A stretch of 15,644 nt of DNA, taken from JBDLID01 sp039715055 (GTDB lineage Bacteria; Desulfobacterota; Desulfobulbia; Desulfobulbales; Desulfocapsaceae). How positions within the stretch are numbered: position 1 is the stretch's first letter; each line of letters begins with the position of its first letter. A model generated the notes under the pieces. The model worked only from the letters and a program-made list of their open reading frames with translations, made no database searches and was not told the origin of the DNA. A program made the translations under genes and the position numbers. Of the stretch, positions 1-7,283 are shown in pieces. The stretch is from positions 1-15,644 of the forward strand of contig JBDLID010000070.1 of assembly GCA_039715055.1 (NCBI GenBank). The letters run 5' to 3'.

Positions 1-1242
1 CTCGATGACATACTTCATTCCATCTGCCAGGAGATGGTCCACGCCTTTGATGCCCGCAACACCGGAATCGCCACACTCAACAAGGCCAAAGACCGGCTCA
101 AGGTAGTCGCATTTTATTCGGAGGATCCGGAGGAGAGCGACGTCTGCGGCCTCGAATTCCCACTGGAAGGCAACGATGCAAGCCTCTTTGTCATCAAGAC
201 CGGCGAGCCCATCGTCGTCCCCGATGCCCAGTCCAATCCAATCACCCGCTCTCTGCATGAGGTTATGGTAAAACGCGGCACCACCTGCCTTCTTCTTGTC
301 CCCCTCATGGCCCGGGGCGAAGTGACCGGCACAATCGGCATTCCATCAAATTCCGGTGAGGTTTTCTCCCATGACGATGTACGACTTGCCCAGACCATCG
401 CCGGTCAGCTGGCCAGTGTCATCAGTAATGCCCATCTCCACCAGAAAGTCCTCACCGCCAGGGACGTGGCGGAAAAAGAGCTTGAAATCGGCCGCCGTAT
501 CCAGACCGGTTTTTTTCCCGATGAACTTCCGCAGATCCCCGGCTGGCATGTGTGTGCAGCCTTTCAATCAGCCCGCCAGGTCGCCGGTGATTTCTTTGAC
601 ACCTTCACCATTGCAGGCGGGAAAAAACAGGCGGTTATCCTCGCCGATGTCTGTGACAAGGGTGTCGGGGCGGCGCTTTTCATGGTGCTTTTCCGTTCCA
701 TGATTCGCTCAAACCTTCTCAATGGTTTTCGTGCACAGAAAAATTACTCGCCACAGGAGGTGGAGGAAGGGCTGCTGTCCGCCATAGCCCAGACCAATGA
801 ATACATTGCGGTCAACCATGCCAAGGACAATATGTTTGCCACCGTGTTTTGCGCTGTAATCGATCAGGACAGTGACGAACTCTGCTACATGAACTGCGGC
901 CATGATGCACCGGCGATCATCCGCAAAGGGATGCTCAGTGAACGTCTGCTGAAGACAGGGCCTGCCATCGGCATGTTTGCCGACATCACCCTGAAAACCG
1001 CAACACTCAAGCTTGGCCTGGGTGATGCGCTGTTTGCCTTCACAGACGGTGTCACCGATGCACAGGATATTCAAGGCAAAAGCTTTGGCGAGGAGCGCAC
1101 CCTGTCGGTGTTCAGCGCCAACACGCCGATTAACCAGCGAATTGATATTTTGCTGGCTTCCCTTGCCAGTCACACCGAAGATGAAAAGCAGTATGACGAT
1201 ATCACCTGTATCGGCATTGAGCGATCAGGAACAGCCGATTAA
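1..1242 (+). CDS. GAF domain + SpoIIE/PP2C-type serine phosphatase (RsbU-like), 5' end outside window
   Basis: The reading frame is open from base 1, so the ATG at 34 is internal and the gene begins upstream. 413 codons are visible. The first ~140 residues look like a GAF sensor domain. A charged linker with ELEIGRRIQTGFFPDELP, typical of RsbU-type phosphatases, leads into a PP2C/SpoIIE domain of ~240 residues. Metal-binding signatures are present: AGDFFD, ADVCDKGVGAALFM (the family usually has DVSGKG), FTDGVTDAQD and the C-terminal DDIT. CGHDAPAIIR and GPAIGMF are also family hallmarks. Such enzymes dephosphorylate anti-sigma-factor antagonists in partner-switching pathways. The sensed signal and the partner are unknown, and no antagonist or kinase gene is visible. 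The next gene points the opposite way, so this gene ends its transcription unit. The family call is firm; the pathway role is inferred. Confidence 0.9.
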   Translation, partial: LDDILHSICQEMVHAFDARNTGIATLNKAKDRLKVVAFYSEDPEESDVCGLEFPLEGNDASLFVIKTGEPIVVPDAQSNPITRSLHEVMVKRGTTCLLLVPLMARGEVTGTIGIPSNSGEVFSHDDVRLAQTIAGQLASVISNAHLHQKVLTARDVAEKELEIGRRIQTGFFPDELPQIPGWHVCAAFQSARQVAGDFFDTFTIAGGKKQAVILADVCDKGVGAALFMVLFRSMIRSNLLNGFRAQKNYSPQEVEEGLLSAIAQTNEYIAVNHAKDNMFATVFCAVIDQDSDELCYMNCGHDAPAIIRKGMLSERLLKTGPAIGMFADITLKTATLKLGLGDALFAFTDGVTDAQDIQGKSFGEERTLSVFSANTPINQRIDILLASLASHTEDEKQYDDITCIGIERSGTAD

Positions 1243-1343
1243 GAGTATTTCGTGATTTGCGCTGCCACGGGACAACCAGATCCCAAAAAGCAGGACCCGG
1301 TATACAGATCCACTGGGGTTGTGATCGTCCCCTGCTCGCCCTG

Positions 1344-2810
1344 TTATGAGTAACGTTTTACAAACCGATTTGACTCAACAGGATAGCCTGTTTTTTCTCT
1401 GATAAACTCTGAAGCATTAAAAGCTATACCATCACCCCACCAGCTCTGCAGACAGTGAGCTGCTGAACCTTCCTGCCACCAGCCTCGCCCATACTCTTTT
1501 TCCAGGTGGTCCTCCAGGACAGCAGAGCCGAGAAAGGCCTGAAAATAATCCACGCTGTAAAAATCAGGCATCAGATCAAAAAAGTAGGTCTCCGGGTCGT
1601 AAGAAAAACCGGTTTCCCGGGCCATGGTTTCTGCATAATGGTGTTCCCCTCGCTGAAAACCACCGTTCCGAAAATTTCCCTCCTCGATCAGTAATTTTGC
1701 AGCATACCTTCTGGCAAGAGTGAGCCATTTAATATCATGGACTTTTGCGATTAATGCAGCAGTGTCTGGTGCAAGTCCTGCCACCTCGCAAAGAAATCCT
1801 TCAGACATACATGTTTTCTGAAACAAAAAGGCAAAAGTCTCGGTGAGGCCGCCGGATTGAAAAAATTCAACGTCCTCTGGCTCCGAGTGCGGATCGGTGT
1901 AGAGAAAGGTCAACGCATGGCCGAGTTCATGGAAGAGAGACTCAAGATCGAGCCAGCCGTTGATCCGTCCGACGACAATATGCACTTCACCGGGTATGGC
2001 AACAGGAATACAGTATGGATGGACATCAGCTTCACTCTTTTCATGGATGATCAGTCGTGATGACTGCAAAACCTGGGTATGACCTGCGTTGTACAAAAAT
2101 TCACAGACAGTTTCGGTATCGAAATCGTCGGGAAAATAGTGGTCAAGGTAGCGCAGCCCCATGAGGTAGATTCCATCAAAACGGGACGCTTCTTCAAGGC
2201 TAAGCCCTGTGTGGTCATTGAGCAGTTGAGGCAGAAGAAAATGATATGATGATCTGGTAACTCTCAGAAATGACTTTGCCTCTGCCGCAGCATCAGCCAG
2301 CGAGACGCCTCTTTTTTCTTCACAAAAAGCGATGTAGTCTTGGAAATCGAGCTCTTCTGTCAGAACATCAAGAAGTGTCTTCCAGGTGGTGTGGTTGAAA
2401 GGACGTAGAAAACGGCAGAGAGCACGAACTTCACCGGTCATGACAGATCGTGCAGAGGCATCAGCCATTTCCTGGCACCAGGTGACAACCTGGTTGAAGG
2501 AAATGTTTTCATCTCCAACCCTGGCCTTGGCCCCATTCATCCAGGTTGTCAGAACTGCCTGGGCCGGCTCAACTCTTACCCGCAGAAAATGATCCAGGGC
2601 CTGATGATACAGTCTGTCATCCCCGTTGACTCCGCAGTTCTTGCGGATCATTTCAAGATCAGACAGACAGAGATGGATTTCATGGTTTTCCGCCGAAAGT
2701 GTCCTGCCCAGGTGGAGCGAGAGATCACGCTTTCTCAGCCTCCAGGTCATCTCAAGAAGCCTGTCGGACCATGATTTTTCGATATCAGTATGGTCGTAAT
2801 TTTCTGCCAT
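1344..2810 (-). CDS. M3-like (oligoendopeptidase F/thimet-type) zinc metallopeptidase
   Basis: This is a 488-residue protein with the gluzincin motif HELGH at residues 294-298. A downstream GGLTETF supplies the likely third zinc ligand, E324. A late YSVDYFQAFLGS segment resembles the Tyr-containing substrate-binding region of M3 peptidases. I see no signal peptide or membrane helix, so it is probably a cytoplasmic peptidase acting on oligopeptides. It is shorter than typical oligoendopeptidase F (~600 residues), with a reduced N-terminal helical region. The ATG at 2810 has only a weak purine-rich upstream stretch (GAGAGTGG). It is the last gene of the minus-strand block rnhA - small membrane protein - peptidase. 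The peptidase call is confident from the zinc site; the exact subfamily and substrate are not known. Confidence 0.82.
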   Translation of the reverse strand: MAENYDHTDIEKSWSDRLLEMTWRLRKRDLSLHLGRTLSAENHEIHLCLSDLEMIRKNCGVNGDDRLYHQALDHFLRVRVEPAQAVLTTWMNGAKARVGDENISFNQVVTWCQEMADASARSVMTGEVRALCRFLRPFNHTTWKTLLDVLTEELDFQDYIAFCEEKRGVSLADAAAEAKSFLRVTRSSYHFLLPQLLNDHTGLSLEEASRFDGIYLMGLRYLDHYFPDDFDTETVCEFLYNAGHTQVLQSSRLIIHEKSEADVHPYCIPVAIPGEVHIVVGRINGWLDLESLFHELGHALTFLYTDPHSEPEDVEFFQSGGLTETFAFLFQKTCMSEGFLCEVAGLAPDTAALIAKVHDIKWLTLARRYAAKLLIEEGNFRNGGFQRGEHHYAETMARETGFSYDPETYFFDLMPDFYSVDYFQAFLGSAVLEDHLEKEYGRGWWQEGSAAHCLQSWWGDGIAFNASEFIREKTGYPVESNRFVKRYS

Positions 2811-2905
2811 TGACCACTCTCAATATTTTTCTGACACTTCTGCAAAAATCACTCTTCATCCTGCAACCAGTTGTGGAAGAACTGCTGCCTGAAGAGATCG
2901 ATGGA

Positions 2906-3127
2906 TTATTTATCCGGAAACAAGACCTTGAAGAGCGATGTAAAAACAATATGGAGCCCAAGGAGCAGGCAAAAGCCGCCGACAATATAACGGTCTTCCT
3001 TCGATGTCAGGGCTACCAGCCTCCCGTCAATCACCTGCACCCCGGTCCTGAGAATGACAAAACCAACAACGACCCGGCACAGGGCAAGCAGCCAGCCTGT
3101 AAGTCTGCTCATCCAATTGGCAGCCAT
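2906..3127 (-). CDS. small two-helix membrane protein, function unknown
   Basis: I do not recognise this 73-residue protein. It has two hydrophobic stretches, about residues 9-28 (GWLLALCRVVVGFVIL) and 48-68 (IVGGFCLLLGLHIVFTSLF). They are separated by a short polar loop containing KEDR, which suggests a small inner-membrane hairpin. It is called as real because an AGGGAG ribosome-binding site sits about 8 bases before the ATG, it lies 25 bases after the rnhA stop on the same strand, and the membrane-helix pattern is coherent. A longer plus-strand frame across the same bases lacks such support. The 95 bases between it and the peptidase gene contain no other gene I can support. No function can be assigned. 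Confidence 0.6.
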   Translation of the reverse strand: MAANWMSRLTGWLLALCRVVVGFVILRTGVQVIDGRLVALTSKEDRYIVGGFCLLLGLHIVFTSLFKVLFPDK

Positions 3128-3152
3128 GGCTTTCTCCCTACTCGTTGGCCTT

Positions 3153-4037
3153 TTAACTCTTTATGAGCTCCCGTGTCATCTCCTTGGCCTCCTGCATGGC
3201 GCAGGGCGGCAGCTCCTTGTCCACCACATGAAATTGTACCGGGTAGCGGTCAAGCTGCTCTGCAAGCTCTATCCAGCTGTCCCTGTTGCTCACCGGGTTT
3301 CCCTCTCTCGTCTGCCAGTTACGGCGCTGCCAGCCTGGAAGCCAGTTGGCGGCACCATCACGCAGGTAGCTCGAATTAGTAAAAATATGGACAGGAAGTC
3401 GCCGGCGAAGTGCCTTGAGCCCCTCCACGGCGGATAGAATGTGAAGATTATTTGAGGTTGTCTCAGCAACCGCACACTCAAGAATCCTTGTGTGATTGCC
3501 GTAACGGAGGAGATCAACGATAATCCCGCAGCTCTCTTTCTGTTTAAAAGAAATGGCCGTATAGATATAGACCGCATCCTCGTCGTGGACAGGAAGCTCA
3601 TCACTACCGCGCCCCCTGGTGGCCAGCTCGTCGGCCCTTTCGTTCCACTGGTTGCCGCTGTGGCCCTTGACCCAGTGCCAGCTCACCTCGTGTCGGTCGA
3701 CCTCTTTGGCCAGCGGCTGCCAGAGATCTTTATTTTTAACCGGCTTGCGGTTTGCAGTGCGCCACCCCTTGGCCTGCCACCCCTTGATCCAGCTGGTGAT
3801 TCCCTGCTTGACATAGGTTGAGTCGGTAAACAGCTCCACCCGGTGCGGTTGTTCAAGGGCTTCAAGAACCTTCAGGGCAGCGGTCAGCTCCATTCGGTTA
3901 TTGGTGGTCTCTTCTTCGCCGCCGTTCAACTCCAACGGTTTTTGACCTGAACGAAGAAGAACTGCCCCCCATCCTCCCGGACCGGGATTTGGGCTGCAGC
4001 CGCCGTCTGTGTATATGGTTATCTGCGGTAATTTCAT
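3153..4037 (-). CDS. rnhA: ribonuclease HI with a second, catalytically degenerate RNase H-like domain
   Basis: RNase HI cleaves the RNA strand of RNA/DNA hybrids. Residues 1-145 form a complete domain with the four carboxylates D11 (YTDGG), E50 (NNRMEL), D72 (FTDST) and D136 (NERADELA), plus the H126 loop (WVKGHSGN). These match E. coli D10, E48, D70, D134 and H124. The protein is 294 residues, about twice the usual ~155. Residues 156-290 repeat the fold: residues 228-272 align without gaps to 79-123 with 19 of 45 identical. At catalytic positions the second copy has A161, I200, N221 and no matching His loop. The first half should therefore be active and the second non-catalytic. The Shine-Dalgarno sequence is weak; the start is set by the family-typical N-terminus. 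The gene is divergent from the SRP RNA gene and probably leads the minus-strand block. Confidence 0.92.
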   Translation of the reverse strand: MKLPQITIYTDGGCSPNPGPGGWGAVLLRSGQKPLELNGGEEETTNNRMELTAALKVLEALEQPHRVELFTDSTYVKQGITSWIKGWQAKGWRTANRKPVKNKDLWQPLAKEVDRHEVSWHWVKGHSGNQWNERADELATRGRGSDELPVHDEDAVYIYTAISFKQKESCGIIVDLLRYGNHTRILECAVAETTSNNLHILSAVEGLKALRRRLPVHIFTNSSYLRDGAANWLPGWQRRNWQTREGNPVSNRDSWIELAEQLDRYPVQFHVVDKELPPCAMQEAKEMTRELIKS

Positions 4038-4132
4038 ATCTACAGATTAGCACAGATCCGCTGCTGTTGCAGTTCTAAAGGTTGCCTGAAGAGAACTCTT
4101 ATGTCATTGACAAAAACGTTGCCTTAAAATTC

Positions 4133-4161
4133 TTGACGGCATCAGTCCAAAGAGGTATAAA
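4133..4161 (+). promoter_or_regulatory. sigma70-type promoter of the SRP RNA gene
   Basis: TTGACG (4133-4138) and TATAAA (4156-4161) are separated by exactly 17 bases, a near-consensus promoter. Transcription would begin near 4168, giving a leader of about 45 nt before the folded SRP RNA. That leader contains a small hairpin (CCACT/AGTGG, 4175-4188). Leader removal by RNase P, as for E. coli 4.5S RNA, is an inference. Confidence 0.7.
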
Positions 4162-4212
4162 CCGCCTACAGGTGCCACTGAGGAGTGGTTCCCATCCTTG
4201 AAGTACCCAGTT

Positions 4213-4314
4213 TGATAGCCGGGTCTGTGCAACAGGAAATCACGAACCCCGCCAGGTCCGGGAGGAAGCAACGGTAGTGAACCTTCTTGTGTGCCACAGG
4301 TTGCCCGGCTATCA
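4213..4314 (+). ncRNA. ffs: signal recognition particle RNA, small bacterial (4.5S) type
   Basis: The invariant SRP domain IV is present as CAGGTCCGGGAGGAAGCA at 4253-4270. It has a GNRA tetraloop (GGGA, 4260-4263) closed by CC/GG. The two ends pair perfectly over 11 bases (TGATAGCCGGG at 4213-4223 with CCCGGCTATCA at 4304-4314), and CTGTG/CACAG extends the rod. About 102 nt with no Alu domain is the size of E. coli 4.5S RNA. The RNA binds Ffh and FtsY for co-translational membrane targeting. A short T-rich stretch (4317-4320) follows. dnaX starts 59 bases downstream, so partial read-through into dnaX is plausible. Confidence 0.95.
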
Positions 4315-4373
4315 TCTTTTATACGGCCTTAATTTTTCTTTAACCGTCTTTTAGCAGCCCGTCTCTTTCGCTT

Positions 4374-6209
4374 ATGTCCTATCTGGTGCTTGCCCGCAAA
4401 TCGCGCCCCCAAACCTTTGATGAGGTCGTTGGCCAGCGACCTGTGGTCAAGACCCTCCAGAACAGCCTGACCCGTAACCGAGTGGCCCATGCCATCCTGT
4501 TTTCAGGAGTACGGGGTGTCGGCAAGACCACGCTTGCAAGGATCATGGCCAAAGCTCTTAACTGCGAAGCCGGCCCGGCCGCCAACCCGTGCGACAGCTG
4601 CACATCCTGCAACGAGATCAAAAACGGTACAAGCCTCGACCTCCACGAAATCGACGGTGCCTCCAATCGCGGCATCCAGGAAATCCGTGAACTCAAGGAA
4701 AAAATCAAGTTCCTGCCCACTTCATCGAAATACAAGATCATCATCATCGATGAAGTCCACATGCTCACCACCGAGGCCTTCAATGCCCTGCTCAAGACCC
4801 TGGAAGAGCCGCCGGACCATGTTTTTTTCATGTTCGCCACCACCGAGCTCCACAAGATCCCCATCACCATCCTTTCCCGCTGCCAGCGTTACGAGCTGAA
4901 GCGGATATCAGCCACGGAACTTACTGACCATTTTTCAAAGCTGACCAGGGAGGAAGGGGTTGAACTCGACCCCGAAGGACTCGACCTCATTGTCCGTGAA
5001 TCAGAGGGGTCAGTTCGTGACGGTCTCAGCCTGCTTGACCAGGTCTTTTCCTTTGGTGAAGAAAAAATCTCGGCAAATGATGTCATCCAGGTACTTGGTC
5101 TTGTCAACCGGGACGTGATTTTTTCCATCGGCAGCGCACTTCTTGAGCGCAACGCTGCTGCTGCCATGAATGCACTTGAAGAAACTTTTTCCTACGGCAT
5201 GGACCTCAAGCGGTTCTGTAAAGATCTTCTTGAACTCTTTCGCACCATGCTGATCACCAAGATCAAGGGATGTGACGAGCTGCTTGATCTGCCGGAACAG
5301 GAATTGGTGCGTACCAGGGAGATGGCAAAAAACTTCTCTGTCCAGACCCTGCAGATGAAACTGAACCTGCTCCTTAAGGGAGTTGAGGAACTGCGTTATT
5401 CCGGCCAGCCCCGGTTGTCACTGGAAACCTGTTTTCTCAATATCATCCAGGCCGATGATGTGGTGGAAATCTCGACCCTGCTCAAGCACCTTGAACAGAT
5501 GGATGACGGTCCGCCTCCTCCCGCTCCACCGTCAGGTGGTGGACAGAAGCCAACAGGTTCATCACCTTCTCCGTCCGCCCAACCTTTGTCCGTAAAAGGC
5601 AAGACCTTTTCAGCTGCGCCAACCTCTCCACCCCGACAGTCCACAAAACCTCCGGAACCGCCCAAAGCAGTGGTCAAAAAAAAAGAGGTCGCCCCTGATA
5701 ATAAGCCGAAGCCCGCACCCAGCTTGATCCCGGAAGATAAGAAACCGGCCGCCCCGCCCACTGAAACCGTCCCTGAGCCTCAGCCACCAGCCGACAACAA
5801 CCCGGCACGTCCCAACCCACACCAGCGCGATGTCAGGCGTGACTGGCTGCCATTTATCAATTACGTCAAGGACCGGTCCGTCTGGATGGCGCAGGACCTG
5901 ACCCGTGCCGACCATCCGCGCCAGGAAGGCAATGAGCTCCTCATCCATTACACCGATGCCGCTAACTGCCAGCTCTTGATGAAAAAAGATAACCGGCTCC
6001 TTCTCACTCAATACGCCCTGGATTTTTTTCAGAAGGAGCTGACCATCCGTTTTACCCTGCCCGATCCTGCAGAAGAAGATGATGTGGATGACAACCACAG
6101 CCCGCAGAAACAGCGGCAGCAGTTGACCAACGATCCCCTGGTGCATATGGCGGTGGAGATCTTCAACGGCCAGGTCGGAGATATCCGGGTAGGCCCCCGG
6201 TTTCGTTAA
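4374..6209 (+). CDS. dnaX: DNA polymerase III subunits tau (full length) and probably gamma (slippage product)
   Basis: This is the clamp-loader ATPase of the replicase. The 611-residue product starts MSYLVLARKSRP; S10 replaces the usual Tyr of ARKYRP. It has Walker A GVRGVGKT (45-52), zinc-binding Cys 64, 73, 76 and 79 at the same numbers as in E. coli, Walker B IIIIDE (122-127) and the SRC arginine-finger motif (168-170). Domain III ends near residue 385. A Pro/Lys-rich linker (~385-490) leads to a tau-specific C-terminal region beginning RRDWLPFINYV. The linker contains the nine-A run listed separately, which would give a gamma-like protein of about 441 residues (E. coli gamma is 431). The ATG is set by homology, as its upstream bases are pyrimidine-rich with no Shine-Dalgarno. 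It heads dnaX-ybaB-recR. Confidence 0.97.
   Translation: MSYLVLARKSRPQTFDEVVGQRPVVKTLQNSLTRNRVAHAILFSGVRGVGKTTLARIMAKALNCEAGPAANPCDSCTSCNEIKNGTSLDLHEIDGASNRGIQEIRELKEKIKFLPTSSKYKIIIIDEVHMLTTEAFNALLKTLEEPPDHVFFMFATTELHKIPITILSRCQRYELKRISATELTDHFSKLTREEGVELDPEGLDLIVRESEGSVRDGLSLLDQVFSFGEEKISANDVIQVLGLVNRDVIFSIGSALLERNAAAAMNALEETFSYGMDLKRFCKDLLELFRTMLITKIKGCDELLDLPEQELVRTREMAKNFSVQTLQMKLNLLLKGVEELRYSGQPRLSLETCFLNIIQADDVVEISTLLKHLEQMDDGPPPPAPPSGGGQKPTGSSPSPSAQPLSVKGKTFSAAPTSPPRQSTKPPEPPKAVVKKKEVAPDNKPKPAPSLIPEDKKPAAPPTETVPEPQPPADNNPARPNPHQRDVRRDWLPFINYVKDRSVWMAQDLTRADHPRQEGNELLIHYTDAANCQLLMKKDNRLLLTQYALDFFQKELTIRFTLPDPAEEDDVDDNHSPQKQRQQLTNDPLVHMAVEIFNGQVGDIRVGPRFR
5676..5698 (+). promoter_or_regulatory. 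candidate dnaX frameshift/transcriptional slippage site (A9) with adjacent -1 stop
   Basis: Codons 435-437 are AAA AAA AAA, an unbroken run of nine A (5676-5684) followed by G, and the run includes an A AAA AAA slip heptamer. In the -1 frame (or with one extra A in the mRNA) reading continues AGA GGT CGC CCC and hits TGA at 5696-5698, giving ~441 residues. In the +1 frame the stop is TGA at 5725-5727, giving ~450 residues. Both end between domain III and the tau region. No clear downstream stem-loop or upstream Shine-Dalgarno stimulator is visible, which favours Thermus-type transcriptional slippage over E. coli-type ribosomal frameshifting. This is inferred from position and sequence only. 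Confidence 0.65.
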
Positions 6210-6263
6210 AAACTTACATTTTTTTCCTATTCGATTTAACAGCACTACAAAAGAGGTAAGCCC

Positions 6264-6584
6264 ATGGACATGAGCTCCATTATGAAACAGGCCCAGGAGA
6301 TGCAGCAGAAAATGGCCGACGTTCAAAAAGAACTGGCGGAAAAAACCGTCACCGGCACTGCCGGAGGCGGCATGGTTACCGTGGTTGTCAATGGTAAGAG
6401 TGAGGTGCTCTCGGTTAAGCTTGAAGAGCATATCATTGTCGCCTCCGAGGCAGAGATGCTCCAGGACCTCATCACAGCCGCCACCAACGATGCCCTGCGC
6501 AAGGCCAAAGACCTTGGCAAATCATACATGGATAAGCTGACCGGCGGCTTCAACATCCCCGGCCTGCCCAACATGTTTACCTGA
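6264..6584 (+). CDS. ybaB: YbaB/EbfC family nucleoid-associated protein
   Basis: This 106-residue protein shows the family pattern. It has a Met/Gln-rich N-terminal helix (MSSIMKQAQEMQQKMADVQKEL), a Gly-rich strand turn (TGTAGGGMVTVVVNG) and a C-terminal amphipathic helix ending KLTGGFNIPGLPNMF. The family forms dimers that bind DNA and the nucleoid. Its place between dnaX and recR is very widely conserved and suggests a link to replication or repair that remains undefined. GAGGTAA, about 6 bases before the ATG, is a good ribosome-binding site. The ATGs at 6264 and 6270 are both possible; the first is preferred by spacing. The 54 bases between dnaX and this gene show no terminator, so co-transcription is likely. 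Confidence 0.95.
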   Translation: MDMSSIMKQAQEMQQKMADVQKELAEKTVTGTAGGGMVTVVVNGKSEVLSVKLEEHIIVASEAEMLQDLITAATNDALRKAKDLGKSYMDKLTGGFNIPGLPNMFT

Positions 6585-6597
6585 AGGGAAAACGATT

Positions 6598-7200
6598 GTG
6601 CAGGCTCTACCGCCACCACTGGAACGCCTCATCAATGGGTTTTCAAGGCTCCCCGGAGTCGGCAAAAAAACCGCAACCCGGCTCGCCCTGAATCTGCTCC
6701 GCAAGCCTGCCGGCGAGGCCCGCGAACTTGGTGCCGCCCTGCATGAGCTGCACAGTTCCATCCAGCTCTGCTCTATCTGCTTCACCTTTTCCGAAAGCGA
6801 CCCGTGTAATATCTGCGGAGACCACAGGCGCACGCCTGCCCTTGTCTGTGTTGTCGAGGAGCCAGGTGATCTCCTGGCCATTGAGCAGACAGACTCCTTT
6901 CGCGGCCACTACCACATTTTGCACGGGGTTCTCTCACCAATCGACGGTATCGGTCCCGACGAGATCAAGGTCAGGGAACTCCTTGCACGAATTGATTCAG
7001 GAACCATTGAAGAAGTACTTATTGCCACCAGCTCAACAGTCCCCGGTGAGGCTACTGCATCATTTCTCATCGATCAGCTGAAGGACAAGAATATTCGCGT
7101 CAGTCGGCTTGCCTGCGGAATCCCGATGGGCATGGATATCAAATACGCCGACAAGCACACCCTGGCAAGAGCCATAGAGAGTCGTTCATTAAGCGATTAG
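6598..7200 (+). CDS. recR: recombination mediator protein RecR
   Basis: RecR works with RecF/RecO to load RecA on SSB-coated gaps. The 200-residue protein has the helix-hairpin-helix segment LPGVGKKTATRLA, a zinc finger with Cys 58, 61, 70 and 73, and a Toprim domain starting LVCVVEEPGDLLAIE. It ends with the family-typical CGIPMGMDIKYADKHTLARAIESR. Translation most likely starts at GTG 6598: the product then aligns with the usual MQ-start, and the GAAGGGAAAA ribosome-binding site overlaps the ybaB stop, 13 bases upstream. One oddity is ATSSTVPGEATA, where the family normally reads ATNPTVEGEATA. No strong terminator follows; the next ~180 bases are non-coding and lead to tRNA-Val. Confidence 0.97.
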   Translation: MQALPPPLERLINGFSRLPGVGKKTATRLALNLLRKPAGEARELGAALHELHSSIQLCSICFTFSESDPCNICGDHRRTPALVCVVEEPGDLLAIEQTDSFRGHYHILHGVLSPIDGIGPDEIKVRELLARIDSGTIEEVLIATSSTVPGEATASFLIDQLKDKNIRVSRLACGIPMGMDIKYADKHTLARAIESRSLSD

Positions 7201-7283
7201 GAGCCTGTCGGCTAAAACCCTTTCTCCAATCTCTTTGTCACAACAAAAAGGGATAATGGACCACTTTTTCTATCCATTTTTTG

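Noticed and set aside
2699..3166. 155-codon plus-strand frame over the peptidase start and the small membrane gene
   Set aside because: It overlaps the start of a certain gene and the better-supported minus-strand membrane protein. It has no ribosome-binding site and no recognisable domain.
4107..4130. TTGACA followed by TTAAAAT upstream of the SRP RNA, considered as the promoter
   Set aside because: The spacer is only about 11-12 bases. The TTGACG-17-TATAAA pair at 4133-4161 is far better.
5610..6431. 273-codon open frame on the minus strand across dnaX and ybaB
   Set aside because: It is antisense to two certain genes and its translation is low in complexity and unlike any protein family. 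It reflects the codon bias of dnaX.
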